From: Nocardia anaemiae NBRC 100462
Lineage (GTDB): Bacteria; Actinomycetota; Actinomycetes; Mycobacteriales; Mycobacteriaceae
NCBI RefSeq assembly: GCF_001612725.1
Contig: NZ_BDAZ01000014.1
Span: 62,001-126,000 of the forward strand
Length of the DNA: 64,000 nt
Direction of reading: 5' to 3'
Part shown: positions 25,123 to 33,112 of the stretch, one piece after another
Layout of the letters: each line of letters starts with the position of its first letter
How positions within the stretch are numbered: position 1 is the first letter of the stretch
Program-made: the position numbers and the translations under genes
The notes under the pieces: generated by a model
What the model was told of the DNA's origin: nothing
The model's input: only the letters and a program-made list of their open reading frames with translations
Databases searched by the model: none

Positions 25123-26193
25123 CTATATGCCGTGCCGACGGTCACCCGTAACGGCCTCGCACAATTGCGCTTCGGTTTCGGCGGAGAACGGCTCGCGGTA
25201 GGCAGCGACGGCTCGGCGGGTCTCCTCGGCGACCAAATCGGCGTTGATCTGGGCCGCGGCCGCTGCGCCTGCCGCGGCGGCCGCCCCCACCTGTGCGGTC
25301 ATATCGGTGACATTGCCCGCGGCCCATACGCCGGGCACATCGGTTCGCCCGGTGGCGTCGGTGGGGAGGTATTCGCCGACGCCAGCCGGGTGTTCGGTCG
25401 GTCGCAGCCCGAGTGCTTGGAGGAAGTTCGCTCGGGCGGCCATCCGCGAGCCGACCACCACGATCTCGCGGGGAACTATGGTGCCGTCGCTCAATCGCAC
25501 TCCCGCTAGGCGGTCGTCGGCGATTTCCAGCGCGGTCACGTCACCGCGCACCATGCGAATGCCGCGGGCGTTCAACTCCTCCGACTGTTCGGCCGTCGGT
25601 GCCGTGGTGTGCGAGAAGTACGTGACATCGGCGCTCAGCTGACGGAACAGCAGTGCTTGGTGCACCCCCATCGGGCCGGTCCCGAGCACACCGATGGCTT
25701 GGTCGCGGACCTCCCAGCCGTGGCAGTACGGGCAGTGGATGACATCGCGGCCCCAACGCTCCCGCAGTCCCTCGATCTCGGGCAGCTCATCGACCAGGCC
25801 GGTGGTCACCAATAGTCGACGTGCCCGCACGGACCTGTCACCGAGGCACACCGCGAACCCGTCGGCAACCCGCGCGACCGTGACGACCTCGCCGTTCACC
25901 ACATGTCCGCCATAGCCGCGGACCTCGGCCCGACCGCGTTCCAGCAATTCGCCCGGCGGCGTCCCGTCCCTGGCGAGCAGTCCGTGCACGCCCTCGGCCG
26001 GGGCATTGCGCGGCTGGCCCGCATCGATGACGACCACCGACCGGCGCATCCTGGCCAGCATCAGCGCGCCGCTCAATCCGGCCGCGCCGCCGCCGATCAC
26101 GACCACGTCATAGTCATCTTCCAGCTGATCGGTCACAGCTCCGCCTCCGCCGTTGGTGCTGTGCTGATCGGTTCTCTCGCTTCGCTCGGTCAC
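25123..26193 (-). CDS. Thioredoxin-reductase-like FAD/NAD(P) oxidoreductase
   Basis: A 356-residue flavoprotein with the two-dinucleotide-fold layout of thioredoxin reductases. The FAD site is DVVVIGGGAAGLSGALML. The redox pair lies in HCPYCHGWEVRD, then GVLGTGPMG for NAD(P), and VWAAGNVTDM near the end. Such TrxR-like proteins often sit beside a regulator, and here an XRE-cupin gene is divergent. The start at GTG 26193 has the strong site GGAGGAGG seven bases before it; the first 19 residues are then supplied by an intergenic repeat element (VTERSERTDQ). GTG 26136 would give a 337-residue protein with the standard N-terminus and also has a GGAG site. True thioredoxin as substrate is not shown. 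Confidence 0.88.
   Translation of the reverse strand: MTERSERTDQHSTNGGGGAVTDQLEDDYDVVVIGGGAAGLSGALMLARMRRSVVVIDAGQPRNAPAEGVHGLLARDGTPPGELLERGRAEVRGYGGHVVNGEVVTVARVADGFAVCLGDRSVRARRLLVTTGLVDELPEIEGLRERWGRDVIHCPYCHGWEVRDQAIGVLGTGPMGVHQALLFRQLSADVTYFSHTTAPTAEQSEELNARGIRMVRGDVTALEIADDRLAGVRLSDGTIVPREIVVVGSRMAARANFLQALGLRPTEHPAGVGEYLPTDATGRTDVPGVWAAGNVTDMTAQVGAAAAAGAAAAAQINADLVAEETRRAVAAYREPFSAETEAQLCEAVTGDRRHGI
26137..26193 (-). repeat. Truncated MIRU-like element fused to the flavoprotein N-terminus
   Basis: The 57 bp after GTG 26193 read VTERSERTDQHSTNGGGGA, sharing SERSERT with the other copies, but there is no stop codon: the frame continues into the flavoprotein at GTG 26136. This copy seems to have lost its 3' half. 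Confidence 0.55.
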
Positions 26194-26238
26194 ATGACCA
26201 CCTCCTCCAGACGACCATGCAGGCCGGGCGCGGATAAT

Positions 26239-26254
26239 GGCAAACAATCTTGCC
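26239..26254. promoter_or_regulatory. Operator-like dyad between flavoprotein and XRE-cupin genes
   Basis: GGCAA-N6-TTGCC, with a third GGCAA half-site at 26260-26264, lies in the 80-bp divergent gap just before the XRE start at 26274. The position suits autorepression and control of the flavoprotein gene. Confidence 0.45.
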
Positions 26255-26273
26255 GATATGGCAAACTGGCGGC

Positions 26274-26861
26274 ATGGACAACGACCTCGGCCGAGCCCTC
26301 GACGCGGTCGGACCTCGGTTACGCGCACTGCGCCGCCAGCGCGAAACCACACTGGCCGACCTCTCGACGGAAACCGGCATCTCGGTGAGCACCCTGTCGC
26401 GCCTGGAATCCGGTGACCGGCGTCCGACCCTCGAACTGTTATTGCCGCTGGCCAAAGCACACGGTGTCACCCTCGACGAACTCGTCGACGCCCCACCGAC
26501 CGGCGATCCGCGCATCCACCTGCGCCCGACCACCCGCCACGGCATGACCTACTTGCCGCTGACTCGCCGAGCGGGCGGCATCCAGGCCTACAAACTGGTC
26601 ATCCCGCCGAACATTCGCCGCGAGCCCGACCCCCGAACCCACGAGGGCTACGAATGGCTCTACGTCCTCAACGGCCGCCTGCGCCTGATCCTCGGCGAAC
26701 ACGACGTAATCCTCACCCCCGGCGAAGCCGCCGAATTCGACACCCGCGTCCCACACTGGTTCGGCACCGCCGACACCCAACCCGTCGAATTCCTGAGCCT
26801 TTTCGGCAAACAAGGCGAACGCGCCCACCTCCGCACCACCCCCAAACCTCGCCCGAACTAA
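26274..26861 (+). CDS. XRE-family regulator with cupin domain
   Basis: A 195-residue protein with an N-terminal helix-turn-helix, about residues 15-70 (LRALRRQRETTLADLSTETGISVSTLSRLESG), and a C-terminal cupin (EWLYVLNGRLRLILGEHDVILTPGEAAEFDTRVPHWF). The cupin presumably senses a small molecule, as in SutR/PuuR-type regulators. ATG 26274 follows the dyad GGCAA-N6-TTGCC closely, consistent with autoregulation. It is divergent from the thioredoxin-reductase-like gene, which it probably controls. It converges on the response-regulator gene with a 5-bp gap. The ligand is unknown. Confidence 0.9.
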   Translation: MDNDLGRALDAVGPRLRALRRQRETTLADLSTETGISVSTLSRLESGDRRPTLELLLPLAKAHGVTLDELVDAPPTGDPRIHLRPTTRHGMTYLPLTRRAGGIQAYKLVIPPNIRREPDPRTHEGYEWLYVLNGRLRLILGEHDVILTPGEAAEFDTRVPHWFGTADTQPVEFLSLFGKQGERAHLRTTPKPRPN

Positions 26862-26866
26862 CACAT

Positions 26867-27568
26867 TTATTCGGGGCGGGGCTTCCAGATGTAGCGGGTT
26901 TTGGGGCGGCCTGCTCGGCCGTAGTCGGATTTGCGGTCGACCAAGCCGTCTTCGGCCAGTTTTTCCAAGTAGCGCCATGCGGTAATGCGTGAGACGCCGA
27001 CGGTGCTGGCTGTGTCGGCGGCGGTGAGGCCGCCGGGGGCGTCGCGGACGGTGCGGGAGATTTCGTCCAAGGTTTGCGGGGCAACGCCTTTGGGGGCGGT
27101 GGCGCGTTGGTCGGAGGTGCGCAGGGCACTGAGGGCGCGGTCGATGTCCTGTTGGGAGATGGCGGTTTCGCCCGCGGGTAGGGCGGTGCGGAATTCGCGG
27201 TAGCGTTCGAGTTTGTCGCGGAAGGCGGCGAAGGTGAACGGTTTCAGGAGGTAGAGGACCACGCCGTAGGAGACGGCGGTGCGCACCATGGCCAGGTCGC
27301 GGGCCGAGGTGATGGCGATGACATCGGGGCGGGGTGCGAGGCCGGTCAGGGCGGCGGCCACATCCAGGCCGCTGGCGTCGGGAAGTCCGATATCCATGAG
27401 CACCAGGTCGATCGGCGCATTCTCGGCTGCGGCATCGGCCGCGGCCCGCATGGCCTCGCGACCGGTGTGCGCGACCGCGACCGCGCTGAAGCCCGGAATC
27501 CGTTCGACATAGGCGCGGTGCGCCTCGGCGATCAATGGCTCGTCCTCGACGATCAGCACTCGGATCAT
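26867..27568 (-). CDS. CitB/DcuR-type response regulator
   Basis: A 233-residue response regulator with an N-terminal receiver domain (VLIVEDEPLIAEAHRAYV; phospho-acceptor Asp in LVLMDIGLP at about residue 57; Lys in LLKPF). A winged-helix DNA-binding region at the C-terminus reads SVGVSRITAWRYLEKLAEDGLV. This layout is that of the CitB/DcuR/DctR group, which turns on carboxylate transport and use. It overlaps the sensor kinase stop by 4 bp (ATGA). The likely target is dctA, which is divergently encoded on the other side of the kinase gene. The name DctR is plausible but unproven. Confidence 0.93.
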   Translation of the reverse strand: MIRVLIVEDEPLIAEAHRAYVERIPGFSAVAVAHTGREAMRAAADAAAENAPIDLVLMDIGLPDASGLDVAAALTGLAPRPDVIAITSARDLAMVRTAVSYGVVLYLLKPFTFAAFRDKLERYREFRTALPAGETAISQQDIDRALSALRTSDQRATAPKGVAPQTLDEISRTVRDAPGGLTAADTASTVGVSRITAWRYLEKLAEDGLVDRKSDYGRAGRPKTRYIWKPRPE

Positions 27569-29205
27569 CGCGCATCCTTTCGTGGGATCGTCACGGTCAC
27601 GGCACTTTCCGGATCGCGTTCGGTGCCGATCACGCCGCCGTGCCGGTCGACGAGCCGATGGACCAGTGCCAGTCCGAGGCCCTGATGGTCGGCCTTGGTG
27701 GAGTAGCCGCGTTCGGCGGCGCGGGCGAAGCTTTCGGCCGACATGCCGGGTCCGCTGTCCGCGACGCGCACATACAGTGCCGAGTCCCCGTTCGCCCCTC
27801 TCACCGAATCCAAAGCCGCCGACTCCGGTGCCACCAGCGGATCCGCCGAATCCTGTTGACGTACAGTAACTTCCACCCACCCGACCGCACCGTCGGCAGC
27901 CGCATCGATGGCGTTGTCGACCAGATTGCCTACCAGCGTCACCGTCTCTTGCGCGGACAGCGGCGCGGTCGAGTCGAGCGCCGTATCCTCGGTGATCGTC
28001 AACTCGATGCCGCGCTCGGCGGCCTGGTTCACCTTGCCGAGCAGCAGCGCCGCGAGCGCCGGATCGCCGACCGAGGCGAGCAGTCGATCGATAAGTGCTT
28101 GGGACAGTTGGAGTTCCGCGGTCGCGAACTCCACCGCCTCCCGATAGCGCCCCAACTCCACCATGGTGATCACGGTGTGCAGGCGGTTGGCCGATTCGTG
28201 CGCCTGGGCGCGCAGTGATTCCGCGAAGCCGCGCACCGAATCGAGTTCGCCCATCACGGTGCGCAATTCGGTGTGGTCGCGAATGGTGATCACGGTGCCG
28301 ATCGGTCGCCGCTCCCAGGTGACGACATCCTGATTGACCAGCAGAATCCGGTCCGTGGTCACATGCATTTCGTCGCGAACCACTCCCCAACTCATCCGCT
28401 GCATCGAAATCGGCAGATCGGCACGCGCGACCGGCCCGTCGGGCAGATCCAGCAGTCTGCGCGCCTCATCGTTGACGACCTCGGCGCGGTCGGCGCTCGG
28501 ACCGAACACCACCAGCCCCTCGTGGATGGAATGCAGCACAGCATCGTGCTGCTCGTACATCGTGCGCAGCTCATCCGGCGCGAGACCGTGCGTCTGTCGA
28601 CGAATCCGGCGGCTCAACAGGAACGAACCGGCCGCCGCGACCACCAGACCCGCCGCGGCCACGCCGAGAATCAACGGCAATTGCGTTCCGACTTGAGCGC
28701 CGATCCGTGCCCGGGTGACACCCGCCGAGACCAAGGCGACGATGCGCCCGTCGTCATAGACCGGCGTGACCGCTCGAATGGAGGGGCCGAGCGTTCCGGT
28801 GTAGGTCTCGGTGAACGTCTCCCCGGCCAGCGCCCGATCGATATTGCCGCTGAACGGTTGCCCGATGAGTGCTGGTGTGGTGTGGGTGTAGCGGGTCCGG
28901 TCCGGCGCCATCACCACGATGAAGTCCATACCGGTCGCCTTGCGGGTCCGTTCGGTGACCGGTTGCAGCAGGGCGGTGGGGTCGGGAGTGCGCAGGGCCT
29001 CGATGGTGGATCGTGCGTTCGCCACGGTCAAAGCGACATCGGTGACCTCGCGCGAGGTAGTGACATCGCTGTCGTGCCTGGCGTCGAGTACGGCCAGCAC
29101 CGCGCCGATTCCGATGACCAGTCCGAGCACAACGAGTTGGAGCACGAAGGCCTGTCCGGCCAGCGATAGCCGACCGCGTCCCCCGTGTTTCTCACCGCGC
29201 AACAC
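27565..29205 (-). CDS. CitA/DcuS-type sensor histidine kinase
   Basis: A 546-residue membrane kinase: transmembrane segment 1 at about 14-38 (FVLQLVVLGLVIGIGAVLAVL), an extracytoplasmic PAS-like CitA/DcuS sensor (about 45-175), transmembrane segment 2 at about 180-200, a cytoplasmic PAS domain, then the SpoOB-like dimerisation helix with the phospho-acceptor His in RAQAHESANRLH. The ATP-binding domain has NLVDNAIDAA (N-box) and VADSGPGM (G1). Between these is a 30-residue Asp/Ser-rich insert starting QDSADPLVAPE that is not typical. Such kinases sense C4-dicarboxylates or citrate outside the cell. It is cotranscribed with the regulator and divergent from dctA. Confidence 0.92.
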   Translation of the reverse strand: MLRGEKHGGRGRLSLAGQAFVLQLVVLGLVIGIGAVLAVLDARHDSDVTTSREVTDVALTVANARSTIEALRTPDPTALLQPVTERTRKATGMDFIVVMAPDRTRYTHTTPALIGQPFSGNIDRALAGETFTETYTGTLGPSIRAVTPVYDDGRIVALVSAGVTRARIGAQVGTQLPLILGVAAAGLVVAAAGSFLLSRRIRRQTHGLAPDELRTMYEQHDAVLHSIHEGLVVFGPSADRAEVVNDEARRLLDLPDGPVARADLPISMQRMSWGVVRDEMHVTTDRILLVNQDVVTWERRPIGTVITIRDHTELRTVMGELDSVRGFAESLRAQAHESANRLHTVITMVELGRYREAVEFATAELQLSQALIDRLLASVGDPALAALLLGKVNQAAERGIELTITEDTALDSTAPLSAQETVTLVGNLVDNAIDAAADGAVGWVEVTVRQQDSADPLVAPESAALDSVRGANGDSALYVRVADSGPGMSAESFARAAERGYSTKADHQGLGLALVHRLVDRHGGVIGTERDPESAVTVTIPRKDAR

Positions 29206-29282
29206 TTACTTTCCCTCGTGCCAATTTGAACGTAATGCACCAAAGCGTGACCGCCATCACCTCTAGCAGCCAACATTGTGCA

Positions 29283-29306
29283 CGTGAGGGCGTGAGCCAC
29301 CTCACG
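29283..29306. promoter_or_regulatory. Dyad between kinase and dctA, candidate regulator site
   Basis: CGTGAGG and CCTCACG form 7-bp arms around a 10-base spacer, midway in the divergent gap between the sensor kinase and dctA. It is a plausible binding site for the adjacent response regulator. Confidence 0.35.
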
Positions 29307-29337
29307 CCGGTACCACTTGAAGGGGACTTCACCCACC

Positions 29338-29421
29338 ATGAGCGAGCGAAGCGAGCGAATATTGAACACAGCCGAGCAATCGCTCGTGCCGGAGCCGAGC
29401 GCTAGCGAGGCGCAGGCATGA
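29338..29421 (+). repeat. MIRU-like element before dctA, encoding a 27-residue leader
   Basis: ATG 29338, preceded by AAGGGGA, opens a frame starting MSERSERILNTAEQ and ending PSASEAQA. Its TGA at 29419-29421 overlaps the dctA start as ATGA. The original dctA ribosome site seems to have been taken over by the leader frame. Confidence 0.75.
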
Positions 29422-30806
29422 GCGATAACAGCGACCGAACAACGGTCACCGCCGAAACAGCGCAGCGGCCGGTGCCACGCGACCGCACCCACTGGCTTTA
29501 TCTGGCCGTCATCGTCGCCGTCATCGCGGGAATTCTGGTCGGCTGGCAGGCCCCCGAATTCGGTCAGGACGTCGGCCAGCTCGGCACCATGTTCGTCAAT
29601 CTGATCAAGATGATGATCGCGCCGGTCATCTTCTGCACCATCGTGCTCGGCATCGGTTCGGTGCGCTCGGCCGCCAATGTCGGCAAGGTCGGCGGACTCG
29701 CGCTCGGGTACTTCTTGGTCATGTCGACGGTCGCGCTCGGCATCGGCATAGTCGTCGGTAACTTGCTGGAGCCTGGCTCGGGCATGAATATCGCCAAGAC
29801 CGCCAAACAGGGCGCGAAGCTGGCCGATCAGGCGCATGCCGCCGGTGGCACCTGGGAGTTCATCCAGAGCATCATCCCGACCACGCTGCTGTCCTCGCTG
29901 ACCACCGGAAGCGTACTGCAGGCGCTGTTCATCGCGCTCCTGGTCGGGTTCGCGCTGCAGGCGATGGGGAAGGCGGGTGAGCCGATCCTGCGCGGTGTCG
30001 CATCGGTGCAGAAGCTGGTGTTCCGGATTCTGTCGATGATCCTGTGGCTGGCCCCGATCGGTGCGTTCGGTGCGATCGCGAATGTGGTCGGCAAGACCGG
30101 ACTCGACGCGGTCAAGCAACTGGCACTGCTGATGATCGCGTTCTACCTGACCTGTCTGGTCTTCATCTTCGGCGTGCTCGGCGTGCTGCTGTGGGGTGTA
30201 TCGCGGGTTTCGGTCTTCAAGCTGGTCCGCTATCTCGCGCGGGAGTACCTGCTGATCCTCGGTACCTCGTCGTCGGAGTCCGCGCTGCCGCGGCTGATCG
30301 CCAAAATGCAGCATCTCGGCGTCGAACGGACCACCGTCGGTGTCGTCGTGCCGACGGGATATTCGTTCAACCTGGACGGCACTGCCATCTACCTCACCAT
30401 GGCCTCGCTGTTCATCGCCGACGCGATGGGTAAACCGCTCAGCATCGGGGAACAGGTCGGCCTGCTGTTGTTCATGATCGTCGCCTCCAAGGGCGCGGCC
30501 GGTGTCACCGGCGCAGGCCTGGCCACACTGGCCGGCGGATTGCAGAGCCATCGTCCGGAACTGCTCGACGGCGTCGGTCTCATCGTCGGCATCGACCGTT
30601 TCATGTCGGAAGCCCGTGCGCTGACCAACTTCTCGGGCAACGCCATCGCCACGGTGCTGATCGGCACCTGGACCAAGACGATCGATGTGGACCGGGTGCA
30701 CACGGTTCTCGATCGCAAACTGCCCTTCGACGAGCGGACCATGGTCGACGATGACCACGGCTCGCAGCCGCAGCAGGACGACACCAAAACCCTGGTTCCG
30801 GCCTAG
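29418..30806 (+). CDS. dctA: DctA-type dicarboxylate:cation symporter
   Basis: A 462-residue transporter of the DAACS family, which imports C4-dicarboxylates or glutamate/aspartate with protons or sodium. About eight membrane segments and the reentrant-loop motifs are visible: TSSSESALPRL (serine-rich hairpin) and SFNLDGTAIYLT (the conserved NxDG). The C-terminal NFSGNAIATVLIGTWT is also typical. The CitA/CitB-type two-component genes lie divergently upstream and probably regulate it. The start ATG 29418 overlaps the leader frame in the upstream intergenic element. A strong terminator hairpin follows the stop. Confidence 0.93.
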   Translation: MSDNSDRTTVTAETAQRPVPRDRTHWLYLAVIVAVIAGILVGWQAPEFGQDVGQLGTMFVNLIKMMIAPVIFCTIVLGIGSVRSAANVGKVGGLALGYFLVMSTVALGIGIVVGNLLEPGSGMNIAKTAKQGAKLADQAHAAGGTWEFIQSIIPTTLLSSLTTGSVLQALFIALLVGFALQAMGKAGEPILRGVASVQKLVFRILSMILWLAPIGAFGAIANVVGKTGLDAVKQLALLMIAFYLTCLVFIFGVLGVLLWGVSRVSVFKLVRYLAREYLLILGTSSSESALPRLIAKMQHLGVERTTVGVVVPTGYSFNLDGTAIYLTMASLFIADAMGKPLSIGEQVGLLLFMIVASKGAAGVTGAGLATLAGGLQSHRPELLDGVGLIVGIDRFMSEARALTNFSGNAIATVLIGTWTKTIDVDRVHTVLDRKLPFDERTMVDDDHGSQPQQDDTKTLVPA

Positions 30807-30819
30807 CTGTACCCGTATA

Positions 30820-30852
30820 CGAAGGGGCCCGCACGATCTGCGGGCCCCTTCG
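30820..30852 (+). terminator. Rho-independent-type hairpin after dctA
   Basis: A perfect 14-bp stem, CGAAGGGGCCCGCA and TGCGGGCCCCTTCG, with a 5-base loop starts 14 bp after the dctA stop. Confidence 0.9.
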
Positions 30853-30923
30853 TGGTGTCGGTGCGGTCTGAAATCCAGCGTCGCCAGATGGTCGAGCATC
30901 GATAATCGAGCCGCGATAGCTTG

Positions 30924-30938
30924 TCTAGCGCTGCTAGA
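30924..30938. promoter_or_regulatory. Palindromic TetR-type operator
   Basis: TCTAGC-GCT-GCTAGA is a perfect 15-bp palindrome, ending 9 bp before the TetR start at 30948. The spacing would let the regulator block its own ribosome site or promoter. Confidence 0.6.
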
Positions 30939-30947
30939 ATTTCGGCC

Positions 30948-31532
30948 ATGACCACCCAGAGCCGCAAAGAACGCGAACGTGCCGAACGCCATCAGCGCAT
31001 CATCGACACCGCACGCGAACTCGCCGAAACCTCGGGCTGGGAGGCGGTGACCATACGCCGCCTGGCCGAACGAATCGAATACAGCCAGCCGGTGCTCTAC
31101 AGCCATTTCGCGGGTAAGGCGGCGATCGTGTCGGCCGTCGCGGAGCAGGGAATCGTCGAACTCACCGCCCAGATGCGGGAAAGGCGGGCGGCCGCGCAGG
31201 GTCCGGTCGCGACGCTCGAGGCCGTTGTGCGCGGTTACCTGGACTTCGCCACCAAGAACCCGGCCCGCTATGACGCGATGTTCGTCCTCGATACCGAACT
31301 CAACTTCGGCAACGACGCACCACAGGCGCTGCGCGACGCGTTCGGTGAGATCCAGAGCGCATACGCGCCGTTCGCTGGCGACTTCGATCTACAGGCGGGC
31401 ACCGAGGTGGTCTGGAGCACGATGCACGGCATCGCCACCCTGGATCGCAGCGGTCGGCTGGTCGACGACCTGCGCGAAGAGCGCATCCGGGTACTGCTGA
31501 GCCAATGGACGCATCAGGGCGCGAATGGGTGA
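30948..31532 (+). CDS. TetR/AcrR-family regulator
   Basis: A 194-residue regulator with the TetR helix-turn-helix at about 15-60 (RIIDTARELAETSGWEAVTIRRLAERIEYSQPVLYSHF). The C-terminal ligand region has PARYDAMFVLDTEL and WSTMHGIATLDRSGRL, typical of the TetR_C_33-like group. The palindrome at 30924-30938 just upstream is its likely operator. The downstream CrtI-like oxidoreductase starts 45 bp later on the same strand and may be in its regulon. The start ATG 30948 is preferred to 30921 because the latter lies in the operator. The ligand is unknown. Confidence 0.9.
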   Translation: MTTQSRKERERAERHQRIIDTARELAETSGWEAVTIRRLAERIEYSQPVLYSHFAGKAAIVSAVAEQGIVELTAQMRERRAAAQGPVATLEAVVRGYLDFATKNPARYDAMFVLDTELNFGNDAPQALRDAFGEIQSAYAPFAGDFDLQAGTEVVWSTMHGIATLDRSGRLVDDLREERIRVLLSQWTHQGANG

Positions 31533-31577
31533 TCGATACCGCACGCGGGTGACGGCACGGCCCGGCAGAATCGAGGT

Positions 31578-33041
31578 ATGCCCGATGTCGTCGTTGTCGG
31601 TTCCGGTCCCAACGGCCTCGCCGCGGCGGTAATCCTGGCCCGTGCCGGTCTCACCGTCGAGGTTTATGAGGCACAGGCCACCGCGGGCGGCGGTAGCCGC
31701 ACCGCCGAACTGACGCTGCCCGGATATCGACACGATGTCTGTGCCGGTGCGCATCCGATGGCCTTGGCGTCGCCGTTCTTCCGTGCCTTCGATCTGGCCG
31801 CGCACGGTGTCGAATTGCTCGCGCCGGAAGTTTCCTACGCGCATCCGCTCGACGGCGGCACGGCCGGTGTGGCTTGGCGCGATCTGGACCGCACCGCCGC
31901 TGGTCTCGGCCGTGACGGCGCCGCATGGCATGCGCTCTTCGAACCGATGGTCCGACATTCGCAGCAGGTCGTGGATTTCGCGCTGTCGGATCTGCGCCGT
32001 CCGCCAGCCGACCCGCTGACCGGACTGCGCTTCGGACTGCGCGTACTCGAGCAGGGATCGCCCATGTGGAACCTGCGATTTCGCGAGCAGGCGGCACCGG
32101 CACTGCTGACCGGCGTTGCCACGCATGCGATCACGCCGCCGCGCGCGATCCCCGCGGCCGGGGCGGGCATGCTGCTCGCGACACTCGCCCACGCCGGGGG
32201 CTGGGTGCTGCCACGCGGCGGGAGCCAGGCCATTCCGGATGCGCTGATAGCCGAACTCGAACGGGTCGGCGGCAAGCTCGTCACCGGGCACCGCGTCGAC
32301 TCGCTCGACGAATTCGGCGGCGCGCGTGCGATTGTGCTGGATACCGCGCCCGCCGAACTGCTGCGCGTGGCGGGGGACCGGCTGCCGAATCATTACGCGA
32401 ACGGGTTGCGCCACTTCCGTTATGGCGGCGCGGCCTGCAAGGTCGACTTCGCGCTGTCCGGTCCGGTGCCGTGGCAGGCGCCCGGCTGCGAACTCGCCGG
32501 GACACTGCATCTGGTCGGCACTCGCGCCGAGGCAATGGCCGTCGAAAAGACCATCGCCGCAGGACAACACGCGGATCGTCCATATGTGCTCGCCATCCAG
32601 CCGGGCGTGGTCGATCCGACGCGGGCACCGGCGGGCGGCCATACGCTCTACACCTACGCGCACGTGCCGAACGGTTCCACCCGCGATATCAGCGCCGCCG
32701 TCATCGCCCAGGTGGAACGCTTCGCCCCGGGCTTCACCGACCTGATCCTGGCCAAGAATGTCGTCACCGGTGCCGAAATGCCGACGCACAATGCCAACTA
32801 CATCGGTGGCGATATCTCCGCGGGCGCGATGACCCTGCGCCAGTTCGTCTTCCGCCCGGCCGCACGCTGGAATCCCTACGCCACACCACTGCCCGGCGTC
32901 TACCTCTGCTCCGCATCGACCCCGCCGGGCCCCGGTGTGCATGGCATGTCCGGTACGCATGCCGCGCGGCATGTGCTGCGTACGGAGTTCGGCATCCACA
33001 CAAACCCATTGGATCTGCTGCGCACATCGAATCCCGCTTGA
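31578..33041 (+). CDS. CrtI/PYROXD2-type FAD-dependent oxidoreductase
   Basis: A 487-residue flavoprotein of the phytoene-desaturase-like family. The FAD-binding fold is VVVVGSGPNGLAAAVILARAGLTVEVYEA at the N-terminus, and the C-terminal FAD motif is GVYLCSASTPPGPGVHGMSG. True carotenoid desaturases are usually paired with crtB or crtE; none is present, so it is more like the PYROXD2 group, whose reactions are largely undefined. The position after a TetR gene suggests joint control. The start ATG 31578 directly gives the dinucleotide motif. It converges on the cation-efflux gene across a 71-bp gap. Confidence 0.88.
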   Translation: MPDVVVVGSGPNGLAAAVILARAGLTVEVYEAQATAGGGSRTAELTLPGYRHDVCAGAHPMALASPFFRAFDLAAHGVELLAPEVSYAHPLDGGTAGVAWRDLDRTAAGLGRDGAAWHALFEPMVRHSQQVVDFALSDLRRPPADPLTGLRFGLRVLEQGSPMWNLRFREQAAPALLTGVATHAITPPRAIPAAGAGMLLATLAHAGGWVLPRGGSQAIPDALIAELERVGGKLVTGHRVDSLDEFGGARAIVLDTAPAELLRVAGDRLPNHYANGLRHFRYGGAACKVDFALSGPVPWQAPGCELAGTLHLVGTRAEAMAVEKTIAAGQHADRPYVLAIQPGVVDPTRAPAGGHTLYTYAHVPNGSTRDISAAVIAQVERFAPGFTDLILAKNVVTGAEMPTHNANYIGGDISAGAMTLRQFVFRPAARWNPYATPLPGVYLCSASTPPGPGVHGMSGTHAARHVLRTEFGIHTNPLDLLRTSNPA

Positions 33042-33112
33042 GCGTGGTCAAGCGTCCCGAGACCAGGCGCACCACGGCCGGATCGCCGGACAGGACGAGC
33101 GAGCGATCCGAC

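Noticed and set aside
29028..31106. A 692-codon frame antisense to dctA
   Set aside because: It crosses the dctA terminator and the intergenic element, which no real gene would do, and has no recognisable motif.
31578..33041. Carotenoid phytoene desaturase
   Set aside because: No crtB or crtE neighbour and sequence closer to the general PYROXD2-type group, so the specific name was not used.
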